From: Owenia fusiformis
Taxonomy: Eukaryota > Annelida > Polychaeta > Sabellida > Oweniidae
Reading direction: 5' to 3'
DNA length: 64,000 nucleotides
NCBI GenBank assembly: GCA_903813345.2
Contig: CAIIXF020000006.1
Location: forward strand, 31,416,024-31,480,023
The translations under genes were made by a program, and so were the position numbers. Under the pieces are notes generated by a model, which worked only from the letters and a program-made list of their open reading frames with translations, searched no databases and was not told the DNA's origin. Positions 1-11,360 of this stretch are shown one piece after another. Numbering within the stretch: the stretch's first letter is position 1; every line of letters begins with the position of its first letter.

Positions 1-291
1 ATGCTTTACATTCAATTTTAATTGACGTTTTTTTTATTTCTGAATATGATTTTGAAAAGTGAAACTGAAAGTGAAACTGTCATCATCAGACATTGCATCA
101 TTTTTAATGTTCCCTTTTTTACGGTTTTTCAAATTGGCTAATTCATATTTTGGTTGGCGAAATTTTTTTGGGAAGATTTAGCCACAATGGCTAACAAGTT
201 TTTTCAACTATCGTGATCTCTGGTAATGAAGGGAGAATCATATTTCCAATGATACATATAAATCCTATATTTGATCTTGTATGTTCCCTGC

Positions 292-377
292 GAACCCAAA
301 ACCTCCATAAGTGGAACACCTTCTAAGTGGAACGCTTTGTGGCAGAATGGAGTGTTCCACTTACACAGGTTCTACTG
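292..377. repeat. Possible terminal fragment of a pogo/Tigger-like DNA transposon
   Basis: Read on the minus strand, the segment starts TA-CAGTAGAACCTGTGTAAG and carries three spaced copies of AAGTGGAAC-type words. CAGTAGAACCT next to TA resembles the ends of pogo/Tigger-like Tc1-mariner elements. No second end or transposase was found nearby, so only a fragment is proposed. Confidence 0.3.
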
Positions 378-409
378 TATTTACATAATAATGTTATAAA
401 GGAGCATGT

Positions 410-1065
410 AGGTTATCGCAAACAACTTCAGACAATTCTAACTTGAATTATGAATATTTTCTGACCATGAACATGGGTATATCTTTTAGATCTATTCATT
501 ATCTTCAAGAAAAGTAAATATAATGATTAATCAGACCTAAGTGATATTAAAGGGAATGGCCCAATCAACATACTTTTTACTAAAAATGGTGACCTAATTT
601 TCACCAAAGATGCAACCTTTAATTATATTGTTGAATGCATAATTAGAATATGCTTTGAGACATGTTCTATTTCCTAAGAGGAAAAGTGGATTGCTCCTGG
701 GACTTTAAAGACACTGAATTTGGATGATCAAAATGAACTGAAACCAAAGGATAGCATGAATTATTTCAAAGGGGAAATAACATGGGGAACACTAATCTTA
801 GGGGAATTCAGTTTTCTTTTCAAGAGCTATTTGATACATTAAAATAAAGAAAAGTAATGCATTAAACATTAATAAAATGATAGCATTTTTGGTGAAAATG
901 AGGTCAACAACTTTGAAAAAATATATTGATGGGTTGATTGCTAGTGAAATATCTCCGAGTCCGATTGACTTTATTATCCCTGTATACCCTGACTTCATGG
1001 TCAGAAAATAGTCATAATCAAAGATATAACTGTCTGAAATTGTTTGTGATAACTTACCTGAACCT
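410..1065. repeat. Diverged inverted repeat (foldback)
   Basis: The left arm (about 410-660) reads GTTATCGCAAACAACTTCAG and continues to TATTTTCTGACCATGA. The reverse complement of the right arm (about 840-1065) has GTTATCACAAACAATTTCAG and the same TATTTTCTGACCATGA. Both arms also share a 'GACCTCATTTTCACCAAA'-like segment. The arms are clearly homologous but diverged, so this is an old insertion. The 120-codon ORF on the minus strand at 798-1160 lies over the right arm and is probably not a gene. Confidence 0.5.
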
Positions 1066-1199
1066 TTCCAGGTCAAATCAGGAGTGACAAAATTATTTCC
1101 ACCAAATTTTTGACATGTCTTCAAATACGATAATATTTTCTTCATAAGATAGAGTGTCACTTGTATAATTTATTGATTGACCTGAGATCGTACCATATC

Positions 1200-3490
1200 T
1201 TTATGACATAGAAGCGAAATAGCCATATTTAATTTTAATGATGTTTGTTTAATTGTTGTTTGCCACTTTTCGACAATTGTCAAAATTTGGGGGTTTTGGG
1301 GAGGGGTACAATTAGGTTAAAAAATTCACCTGATTCAGACTATCCTTAAATGAGCACTGATTCACCCGAGAGCATAACTTTTTCAAAACATGTAAGTGTT
1401 ATTTTTGGACCACTCACATTAATGTTTCGTCTAATTTTCCCTCAGAGTTTCATCATCATTGTCCAAATCGTATGCCATATTTGTTGAGATATATGAATGT
1501 TCATTATTAAAATCTTGGCTTCATTTGCAGTTGGAAAGGATTCGGCATTAGGTGTTATAAGTCCCAGAGCACGATAAATAAAAAAATAACAACAAAATGA
1601 CATAGAACTGATAGATGTTTTCTCCTGTGCGTGTCAGCCTTGGTCTACCAAATTGCTATTCAGTAGGAAGAAACTCATTTTTCAGTTTCCATTTTAATTT
1701 CCTGACAAATAGGGCGATCATCCCAGGATTTTTTCTATGATCTATGTGTCGCCATAGCAACTTCTGTTTTAGAGAACAATAGAACAATAGAAAAGATTAC
1801 TTTACCATAATTTTAATCATCCCACATTGTAGACATATTAAGAATTAAAAATATGAAGAGAATGACAAAACCCCTTAAAACACATTTCTTAGGAAACAAA
1901 TAGTGTCGTATTCTTGTTACTATGGCAACAGAGTTTTTTCTTTTTGTCATTTTTGTCATACAGATTACCTATCATACCAGGACCAAATCCTGAAAATTTG
2001 AATTCAGTATCTTCATTAGTATCTTAGATATATAGGTTTATTATAGTGTCCCCTGCAGATTTTATCGGATTATATAAGGAAAATGCTCTGAAGAGGGTTG
2101 CCCAAGGATGCCACTTAACAGTTCTGGTATTTTTGAGGTCCCAACCCTCTATTCATGGGAATAGTTAACCATTGTAAAGCTACTCATGGTTAACTGACAG
2201 AATTGATTGTATCTTCAACTAAGAAGACAATAAAATGTTAAAACCAGAAGAAAACCACACCAACTTTCTTCTATTTACCAGGGGTAGGGCACTATAAAGT
2301 CATATTAAAATTACAAAATAGTACTTCATCACTATAATAGATGTATTACAATATCACACATACCTTGGGAATGTTGTTAGAATACTACTTTGAGCTGTTT
2401 AAGTTATCATATTTTGCTTGAAGCTACAAATATAAAATAAGCAAGAAAAAATGACAAAAATTGCATATTTTTTTCTAATTAATTGTATTTTTCCGAAACC
2501 AACAAAGATATCAACCTATAACTTTAGGGTAGTATTCATCTCTGTACTAACAATGTATGCTGTAGAACTTAGAACAATGGTTTATATATCCTTTGAGTTA
2601 TGAACTAATATTATAGTACCCCCTAAAATAATTTCACAGGGGGGTAAAAACGCTAAAATTCAGTGTCGTGACCACCCCGTTGAGCTGTCATCTTTTAATA
2701 TCTTTATCAGCATGAAAAACTGATCCAGAAAAAATAGGTCTGTTGCTTTTTCTAAAAAATGCCTCAAAAACCCTATCCCTTGAGATATTCTGAAATTGGA
2801 ACCTGTCTATACTCCACTGAATATTATGTCAAACATATAATTTCCTCAAAGTATACAATTGATTCTAATGTAAGTCAATCACTGATGTCATTATTATGAA
2901 AGCCCTAGGCCAAATGAATGTATGTTGTTATAGTTCAACGGCCTCAATGGATTCCTTATTGTCAAAGGCAGTACAATTCTTGTATGTTTCCGATTTATGT
3001 TTTGCTATATGGGGGTTATTTCTGTCTGACATCACGTATTATTCAGAGCTGCTACAGGAAATGGACCAGTGAAGTAAAAGTAAGTTGACAACAATAATGA
3101 GAGAAAGGTGAAAGGAGCACTCTTCGTGAATTTTGCTGTCGTTAAAGTAATTGAAATATTGTTACTAATGAGGGTATTTACGACTCATTTACGTTGGAGT
3201 CTGCCATCATGTTATAAAGGGTAACAATTTTCAATGAATATAATCCATTCGATGACGTCGTTTACCATGCACCTCACCAGGTGGTCTATATAGTAATATA
3301 ATAGCTAAAAAGTAAAAATCCTCAGATGTGGTAATATAACATTATGATTTAAGAAAGGTATGAATACTTAAATAAAGAAAAAGTGGTGATTTAAACTTTT
3401 GAAAATCACCGTTGTTTCGCCCCGATCACGCTGCTGTACGCACGCACCCGGTCCATTATCGGTAGCCGTGCATATAGCATGGGTGTTATA
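1200..3490. other. No recognisable feature
   Basis: AT-rich sequence without a convincing ORF, exon pair, tandem repeat or inverted termini that I could find. Confidence 0.5.
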
Positions 3491-3492
3491 TA

Positions 3493-3866
3493 CAGGGTGT
3501 CAAATAAGTCCCATCCCTATGCTACAGTTGAAACCTCAACAGATGGAACCTGTGATATACCATTGGAAAGATCATCCAACGTTATATTCACCGCCACAGA
3601 GTATAATTTTTTTCATTTTGAGTTCTTTTGACTTTTCTGATGCTTGATTTTTAAAATCCTGCCAAATACGCTAAATTGCCACGGTCCATAGGTCAACTGT
3701 CACCACAATTGATACAATGTAGCAATTCGTGACATTGATTGACATGTATTAAATATATGCCAATTAACGAAACTTTGGATATCCTTCCAAATTATATACC
3801 ACAAATGGACCATATATTGTGGTTTTGGCTGTAAAGAGGGGGAGGTGGGACTTATTTGACAACCTG
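3493..3866. mobile_element. 374-bp MITE, Tc1/mariner type, TA target duplication
   Basis: The element begins CAGGGTGTCAAATAAGTCCC and ends with its near-exact inverse (GGGACTTATTTGACAACCTG). TA occurs directly outside both ends (3491-3492 and 3867-3868). The arms stay similar for about 100 bp, for example ACCATTGGAAAGATCATCC against ATTTGGAAGGATATCC. Small ORFs on both strands here are translations of the arms. It lies at the left edge of the satellite array. Confidence 0.7.
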
Positions 3867-3868
3867 TA

Positions 3869-6230
3869 GTGTTATTAATTTTATAAAGTGGTGACACCAT
3901 AAATGGTGGCATCATATTACGTGTCATTAAAGTGATGACACCATTAACCATGGCATTTGAAAGAGTTATCAAAGTGATGACACCATTCATGATGGCAGTT
4001 TAATGTGTTATTTAAGTGATGACACCATTATTGATGGCATACAAATATGTTATTTAAGTGATGACATTATAACGTGTTATTTAAGTGATGACACCATAAT
4101 GATCGCATTTGAGTGTGTTATTAAAGTGATGACATCATTTTTGATGGCAGTTTAATGTGTTATTTAAGTGACGACACCATTATTGATGGCATATGAATAT
4201 GTTATTTACGTGATAACATTAGAACGAGTTATTTAAGTGATGACACCATTAATGATCGCATTTGAGTGTGTTATTAAAGTGATGACATCATTAATGATGG
4301 CAGTTTAATGTGTTATTATTTAAGTGGTGACATTATAACGAATTATTTAAGTGATGACATTATAACGAGTTATTTAAGTGATGACACCATTAATGATCGC
4401 ATTTGAGTGTGTTATTAAAGTGATGACATCATTAATGATGGCAGTTTAATGTGTTATTTAAGTGATGACACCATTATCGATGGCATATGAATATGTTATT
4501 TAAGTGATGACATTATAACGAGTTATTTAAGTGATGACACCATTAATGATCTCATTTGAGTGTGTTATTAAAGTGATGACATCATTAATAATGGCAGTTT
4601 AATGTGTTATTTAAGTGATGACACCATTATTGATGACATATGAATATGTTGTTTAAGTGATGACATTATAACGAGTTATTTAAGTGATGACACCATTAAT
4701 GATCGCATTTGAGTGTGTTATTAAAGTGATGACATCATTAATGATCGCATTTGAATATGTTATTTAAGTGATGACATTATAACGTGTTATTTAAGTGATG
4801 ACACCATTAATGATCGCATTTGAATGTGTTATTAAAGTGATGACATCATTAATGATGGCAGCCTATTGTGTTATTTAAGTGATGACACCATTAATGATCG
4901 CATTTGAGTGTGTTATTAAAGTGATGACATCATTAATGATGGCATTTTAATGTATTATTTAAGTGATGACACCATTATTGGTGGCATACAAATATGTTAT
5001 TTAAGTGATGACATTATAAAGAGTTATCTAAGTGATGACACCATTAATGATCGCATTTGAGTGTGTTATTAAAGTGATGACATCATTTTTGATGGCAGTT
5101 TAATGTGTTATTTAAGTGACGACACCATTATTGATGGCATATGAATATGTTATTTACGTGATAACATTAGAACGAGTTATTTAAGTGATGACACCATTAA
5201 TGATCGCATTTGAGTGTGTTATTAAAGTGATGACATCATTAATGATGGCAGTTTAATGTGTTATTATTTAAGTGGTGACATTATAACGAGTTATTTAAGT
5301 GATGACATTATAACGAGTTATTTAAGTGATGACACCATTAATGATCGCATTTGAGTGTGTTATTAAAGTGACGACATCATTAATGATGGCAGTTTAATGT
5401 GTTATTTAAGTGATGACACCATTATCGATGGCATATGAATATGTTATTTAAGTGATGACATTATAACGAGTTATTTAAGTGATGACACCATTAATGATCG
5501 CATTTGAGGGTGTTATTAAAGTGATGACATCATTAATGATGGCAGTTTCATGTGTCATTTAAGTATTGACATGGCTTTATGACGTGTTATTTAAGTGATG
5601 ACACCATTAATGATCGCATTTGAGTGTGTTATTAAAGTGATGACATCATTAATGATGGCAGTTTAATGTGTTATTTAAGTGATGACACCATTATCGATGG
5701 CATATGAATATGTTATTTAAGTGATGACATTATAACGAGTTATTTAAGTGATGACACCATTAATGATCGCATTTGAGTGTGTTATTAAATTGATGACACC
5801 ATTAATGATGGCAGTTTAATGTGTCATTTAAGTAATGACATGGCTTTATGACGTGTTATTTAAGTGATGACACCATTAATGATTGCATTTGAATGTGTTA
5901 TTGAAGAGATTACATCGTAATGACGGTATTATAGCATATCATTAAAGTTATTCCATTCATGATGGGATTTTAACGTGTTATTAAAGCTATGTCACTAGTG
6001 CCATGAATGATAACATAACGGTTTATTTCATGACATTGAAAATCTCTATTTTCACTACCCTTAGTTCGTGACATATATCACTTAACGTGAAATCAAAGTG
6101 ATGTCACCATCAATTGTGGCATTGTTATTAAAGTGAAGACACCATTTATGACAGCATTTTAACGTGTTATTGATGGCAGTATAATGCTTTATTATTTGAG
6201 TGATGACACAGCTAGTGAAACATGTTTTGT
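3869..6230. repeat. Satellite array, ~38-bp units with higher-order structure
   Basis: About sixty tandem units of the type TTATTTAAGTGATGACACC + ATTAATGATGGCATTTGA fill the region. Variants alternate in a fixed order (GACACCATTAATGATCGC, GACATCATTAATGATGGCAG, GACATTATAACGAG). A block from about 4030 to 4580 recurs about 948 bp further right with few differences, including rare variants (CATTTTTGATGG, GTGATAACATTAGAACG), which shows recent block duplication. Many units contain the 14-bp palindrome CATCATTAATGATG. Units decay after about 5900. A remnant of the same family appears at 19746-19885, on the far side of the inserted LINE. Confidence 0.92.
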
Positions 6231-6239
6231 TTATGTTTA

Positions 6240-7827
6240 AGTTTATTTATTATTTAAAATACACACAAAATACAATATATGAACTGGGTGACACTTTAAA
6301 AAGTGTATATTCCCAATATAAGCCAAAAATAATACATGTGTGTTGTCATACCTATTAAATGCAGTTGGGGACCTGCCTATGTATTCATCTATTTGAACGA
6401 AAGTATTGATTTGTCACATCATAATAGACCAAATGAGATAACGTTTTGGCATAATGTCAAAAGTGTTCTTGAATACAATATATACCAATGAGTGCAAATA
6501 TACTTACAATGTAGTTTGAACATTATTTGGAACAGAGGCAAAATCAGGGGGTACAGCAGAGCTTAAAGGAAATATAAGTCAGTTTAGTAAAAAAAACAAA
6601 AAAAACACAAAAACAACATAACTGTATGTGATTGAAATATTACCATATGGGTCAGATATACTGAGCAATCATATTGAGAGCAGTTTTGTTCTTCGAAGAA
6701 ACCAAAAGAGCATCCAAAAGAGCATACACGAGAGAAAGCATGATAAGGGCAATGGGTGATAAAGAGACAGCAAAATATCAATTGAGTTAGTATGTTTCCA
6801 AAAATAGTTTTTTAGTTCTCTTTTAAATGAATAGAGGCTTTTTATTTGTTTAAGTCTTTCTGGTAATTTGTTCCAAAGCTGAGGTATTGAAATAGATATA
6901 GATGATTTACCATAATTTGTGCGAAATTTAGGTTGATCATAGGTCATTCTATTTCTGGTGTTATAAGGATTTCTTTCATGAACTGTTGTAAAGAGACGAG
7001 GGTATATACTCCTATAGTTATCTAAGTCATTTTTCCATTTGAACATAAATATACATTTCGCTTGCTTATTAATGTCAAAAATAGTAGTAAGTTTTAACAT
7101 TTCAAAAAGTGGAGAGGAATGTGCTCTATAGTCACTATTTGTTGCAAGACGTACAAACCTTTTCTGGGACAAGTGAAGTGGATTTATTGATGTAGGATTT
7201 GCATCCCCCCAAACAAGATTACCATATATTAGATACGAATAGATCAAAGAGTAGTAAATACGTGTAAACCCTTGAATGTTTAGAATATGCTTAATCTTGT
7301 ACAAAATACCTATGGTCCTTGAAATTTTCATATTAACTGAAGATATGTGATCTTTCCATGTCAAATGTTGGTCAATTATAATGCCTAAAAAACTGATCTT
7401 TGAAACTTGTTCGAGTTTATTGTCATTGAGATATATTTTGAAGTTACTTGGATCATAGTGCTACTGTCTTGATGTAAAAATGATGTATTTGGTTTTAGAA
7501 ATGTTTATAGAAAGTCTATTAGCCACCAGCCATTCTTCAATATGTTTTAGCTCGGTGTTCAATATATCATTGAGTTCATTTAGATTTTTGCCATTTATCA
7601 ATATATTAGTGTCATCTGCAAAAAGAACAAAAAACAATATTGGAGATGATAAGTATGTGTCATTAATGTAAACAATGAAGAAAAGGGGACCTAGTATGGA
7701 GCCTTGATGGATTCCACAGTTAATGGTATTTGGCTCAGAAATAACATCTTTGTATGAAGTTCTTTGAATTCTATTTTTGAAATAACTTTTTACCAAATCA
7801 AGTGATACGCCACGTATACCATAAAAA
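6240..7827 (-). mobile_element. Non-LTR retrotransposon (LINE), C-terminal half of RT ORF and 3' end
   Basis: Translated on the minus strand, this gives the second half of a reverse transcriptase. After the insertion point come YGIRGVSLDLVKSYF, motif B (CGIHQGSILGPLFFIVYIND), the catalytic FADD box (LFADDTNILI) and a C-terminal domain running through TWKDHISSVN, YNTRNRMTYDQ and PQLWNKLPE. The frame is open except for one TAG at 7463-7461. About 400 bp of presumed 3' UTR follows toward 6240; the exact 3' end is uncertain. The first half lies at 19109-19745, separated by the 11.3-kb element at 7828-19108. The three-base joint at the junction restores LYFYGIRG exactly. With a stop here and two frameshifts in the other half, the copy is dead. 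The subfamily (Jockey/CR1-like group) is not resolved. Confidence 0.85.
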
Positions 7828-7850
7828 ACAGGTTCCAGTGAAGTTTGACA
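7828..7850 (+). repeat. Left terminal inverted repeat of the 11.3-kb element
   Basis: ACAGGTTCCAGTG is followed by one mismatch, then AGTTTG, one mismatch and CA. It pairs with 19086-19108 and has the target duplication TAAAAA immediately outside at 7822-7827. Confidence 0.8.
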
Positions 7851-7941
7851 TTTTTCCAGTTTGACAAAAGTATTAAACAAAACTGTTTTATAGGTGTTTT
7901 TACTCATGACATATTTATTCATTGCATCTTCTTACATTAAT

Positions 7942-8534
7942 TCAGGCACATGTATTTCAGAGGGAAACAAGTTGTCTGAATTCAGACAGAAACATTCTTT
8001 AGCTAAACATATAGTGTATCTTATACTTGAATATTCTGTGTCTGAATTCAGGCAGCGACTTTCTAATCTATAAGAAACCTAAATTTTCACTGTCTGAATT
8101 CAGACACAACTTGATAATAGTAAGATGAATTTGTTTATCTCTTGTGTCTGAATTCAGACACAGGCTTTTCCATATTAGAAAACAGAAGCTGATTTCAACT
8201 GTCTGAATTCAGACACAATTTGTTAATAGTAAGATGAATTTGTTAATCGCTTGTGTCTGAATTCAGACACGGGCTTTTCCATATTAGAAAACAGAAGCTG
8301 ATTTCAACTGTCTGAATTCAGACACAATTTGTTAATAGTAAGATGAATTTGTTGAACTTATCTGTTGTGTCTGAATTCAGACATTGGAAATCAGTATCAA
8401 TTTTCTCAGATTGAAGTCTTGTCTGAATTCAGACACATAAACAAATTCATCTCACTATGAGACTGTGTCTGAATTCAGACATAGGCTTTTCCATGTTAGA
8501 AAACTGATTCAACTGTCTGAATTCAGACATGGAC
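7942..8534. repeat. Left subterminal array of 16-bp palindromes
   Basis: About eleven copies of TGTCTGAATTCAGACA (or one-base variants) lie about 53 bp apart, near 7973, 8041, 8090, 8143, 8201, 8255, 8310, 8366, 8419, 8466 and 8514. Two spacer types alternate, one containing AGTAAGATGAATTTGTT and the other GGCTTTTCCATATTAGAAAA, so the array has grown by duplication of a ~110-bp dimer. The palindrome is extended to GTGTCTGAATTCAGACAC in several copies. Symmetry and repetition suggest binding sites for a dimeric protein; that is inference. Confidence 0.9.
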
Positions 8535-8559
8535 TGATCATAGTGAGGTGAACCCTAAT

Positions 8560-9340
8560 TAAGTTATGCAATGTTGCTTATGACCACATTATCCATACTT
8601 TTCTGACAAAAATGGACATAATATACTCTAATTCACACCAAAGTAATTAGAAAATAACAATTTCTTTTTATATATGGTTCTCAGTGACAGTTCTCATGGT
8701 TTAATCTACTGTACATCATTACAAAATGTATTTGTTCAACCTTAAGTTCATCAAATTATATGTCTGACTACTTTAATAATATATTTCAGCACATATTTCT
8801 GAGTATACTCACTACATACAGAAAAAGTTGTCAAGTTATTCCATTCCATTTCATTTGATTTTTCATTTATTTGATCCTTTTAACTTAGAGATGTTAACGT
8901 ACATTCTGCATCACATAATTGAAGCTGATTTAAAATTGATCAACTATTTACAATCAAATTATTTTGTTAATAACTATTATGATACTAGTATAGTAAATAT
9001 ATAGTAAATATAAAAGGTATAATATACAATGTACAACCCAAGGGAAAAGTGAACCATGTCACTTTCACTTCATTTGATAGATCTTTGACAATATGTAGCT
9101 GTCAAAATACTAGATTAATAGTATTTATCTGTGTGTCTCGAATTGTGGCGGGGTGTCAATGTTTTTTTTAAAATGTTGTTGTAAGTTGATCTTATTTCTG
9201 ATTTGTTGTGGGATTCAATTAATTGGACTGTGTTAAAGCGAATACTAAACTTCAATTTTAAGTTCCCTGTCAATAGTCATGGTACAGTAGATGCCATTGG
9301 ATATAAAGTTTGCCATGTTCAATTAATATCCCGTTAAAAG
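8560..9340. other. Interior of the 11.3-kb element, no recognised feature
   Basis: AT-rich sequence between the left palindrome array and the first coding-like exon. No repeat or ORF of note was seen. Confidence 0.4.
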
Positions 9341-9346
9341 TAAATT

Positions 9347-10086
9347 TTAATGTCCAATTTCCACAACCAAACCAATCTTCACTGCTTCACCAGGACTCAT
9401 TCTATATCCTACTATGTATTCCACCTCAAACTTCTGTCTTATTTGGAAGGGTCTCTGTTTCCCCCCTGATTTAATGGACATTTGCTGGTTACAACCTGAA
9501 ATAGTATAGATTAAACAGTTTTATCTATGTTATCATGAAGACTCAACTTGACGGATGGACAGACAAAAGCAGACAGACACTCCTAATAATAAAGAAAAAT
9601 AACAAAATAAGCGGGAAAATAACACACTTCAGATTTCATATGGAGTGTAATGGAATATACCCTTTTGACCATTATTGTGTTTTGATTCAATGTAATGCTC
9701 ATACCTTTTTTCTGCAGACCTCGACTTTGTTCTCTCAATAGTGCTGTTAGGATTAATCGCTTTCTTTTTTGACTCATGTGTATGTCCTTCTCATATAGCC
9801 ATGAGAATTTGACCGCATTTTCTGAAATATTAATTATCAGTCTATCAATGTCAAGTAAGAATAAGTGAATTAATTAAGTAGAATTTAAAACAAACAAAAT
9901 TTTTTTTTAAATTAAATATACATTTTGATGATGGTGTTACATACTTACAATGCAAACATAGATTCCTTCCAATATATGCAAACTCTCTTCGTTATATTCA
10001 CTGACTTTTGTCACTTTGTATAGCTCGGCAAGTCGATATTCAAATGATATTGGCCCTGTTTCAAATGTTGGTACCTTAGTTGCCAT
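9347..10086 (-). CDS. Tentative three-exon gene inside the 11.3-kb element, unknown function
   Basis: Three exon-like pieces follow one another on the minus strand. Piece 1 (10086-9949) starts MATKVPTFETGPISFEYRLA and ends ILEGIYVCI at donor gtaagt. Piece 2 (9821-9705) follows acceptor tttcag and reads NAVKFSWLYEKDIHMSQKRK to SRGLQKK, ending at donor gtatga. Piece 3 (9495-9347) follows acceptor tttcag and reads CNQQMSIKSGGKQRPFQI to VVEIGH, then a stop. Pieces 2 and 3 join in phase. Pieces 1 and 2 are out of phase by one base, so either a lesion, another exon or an independent first exon is involved. Together they would encode about 135 residues, basic in the middle, with no membrane segment and no family I recognise. 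Correct splice sites plus open frames argue for a former gene carried by the element. Confidence 0.4.
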
Positions 10087-10352
10087 CTCATATTTTCCAA
10101 GTTAGTTTTGCATTGTGTTTTCTACCACGTAAATGCATCTAGGAGTGTTGTCTTCATAAGATCTACATCTAAAACCTTCTCTTTTCTAGTATTAGCTGTT
10201 CTGCAAAATAAACAGTGCTAACATATTATTTGACCTCACAGACTTGACGTTTTTGTCTAATACAAGATTAAAAAACCATAAAAGTCATTATAATATTTTG
10301 AATTCTCATATTAAGCTGTCACCCAAGGAGGATTGGAAGCCAGGGTTCCAAC

Positions 10353-11046
10353 TCAATATTCTTTAATCTCCAATCGATGCGGTAGTTTCTGATCCTGCCT
10401 GTATATTTCTACGGCTGCCAGGAGAATGGCTGATATTCTTGATTGAATTTTGTATTCAATCATAACATGGCTATGTGATACCCATATATGAAACAGAATA
10501 TTGATTGGCGTCACTGGGAGGAAATCCTCCTTGGCTGTCACATTAGGATCTGCCTAAAAAACAGATGACTGGGTAGCCGGTGACTCAGGGTGCCTAATGT
10601 GTCTAGCAGGGTTACCAACTTTCAAAGTTGGACATTTTCCCCTAATATAGTAGCAATTTGACATGATAGCCCCAGCCTCCTAAGTGTAAACTATACTGTT
10701 CTATATTTAAACATTATCTTTTCATCAAAAACCTACCAGAGACCAAGCACTTTTTGAATAATCGACTATTTTATCAATATCAGAATACCCGGAAGGCATA
10801 AAATCAAATTCTAGCCCTGCTAAGAATGTTACCGAGTCACCTGGCAACCCGGTTATCCAGTCACCCCAATTTTACACAAAACCTTTGATTCTCCTCTCAA
10901 GCTTAACCATCTTCTAAATAATTTTTACATCTTTCTATCCTACTCTGGACTTAAAGTTATGATAAATTGACTTACCAAATTCACAATTCCCTGTTGATGT
11001 ATCTGCCATACTGTACATAAGCATGTTCCAATAATCCAGTGTTTAA
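10353..11046 (-). CDS. Tentative C-terminal exons of an unknown gene inside the 11.3-kb element
   Basis: The 3' piece (10553-10353) follows acceptor ttttttag and is open for 66 codons. It reads ADPNVTAKEDFLPVTPINIL, then VSHSHVMIEYKIQSRISAIL and QDQKLPHRLEIKEY, then a stop. An upstream piece (11046-10976) reads KHWIIGTCLCTVWQIHQQG then IVNL at donor gtaagt and joins it in phase 0. Its acceptor is weak in pyrimidines. Between them sits a MITE-like inverted repeat (10565-10870). The family is not recognised. It lies just upstream of the pieces at 10086-9347 on the same strand, so both could belong to one transcription unit or to two genes in tandem. Confidence 0.35.
10565..10870. repeat. Short inverted-repeat element (possible MITE)
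   Basis: The left end has TGACTGGGTAGCCGGTGACTC and, further in, TCTAGCAGGGTTAC. The inverse of the right end has TGACTGGATAACCGGG, GGTGACTCGG and TTAGCAGGGCTAG in the same order. The arms match with small gaps. No clear target duplication was found. Confidence 0.4.
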
Positions 11047-11360
11047 CTGTTTAATTCAGATCTCTTTCTTCAAAATGTTAATAATTTCTAATATTGTCTG
11101 TTAAACCTGTTTCCGCCAAAAATTTGAATGGGTGTAACTTAAATCTCTTCTTTCATTGGATAGTGTAAAGTTTAGGTGAGTCTAATATTTCAAAAAGGGT
11201 ACACAGTGATTCAATGGACTGATCTGAAAGCTTATTCCCTAAGTGCTACTAACTGTACCTGTATGCAATATACACCACAAAAGTAACATTAACATCTTCA
11301 AACAGAATAATTTCCATTGGACAATTGATTATACAGTATACAAAAGGAAAATAACAAAAG

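Noticed and set aside
798-1160. 120-codon minus-strand ORF
   Set aside because: Lies over one arm of a diverged inverted repeat and has no recognisable domain or splice context.
7828-7922. Start of the RT ORF at the ATG at 7922
   Set aside because: The first ~32 codons are sequence of the inserted element read by chance; the RT part starts at YGIRG after 7827.
7942-8534. CRISPR-like array (regular palindromic repeats with spacers), also at 18425-18866
   Set aside because: The genome is eukaryotic, repeats are only 16-18 bp, and spacers are two alternating types rather than unique sequences. The arrays are ends of a transposon-like element.
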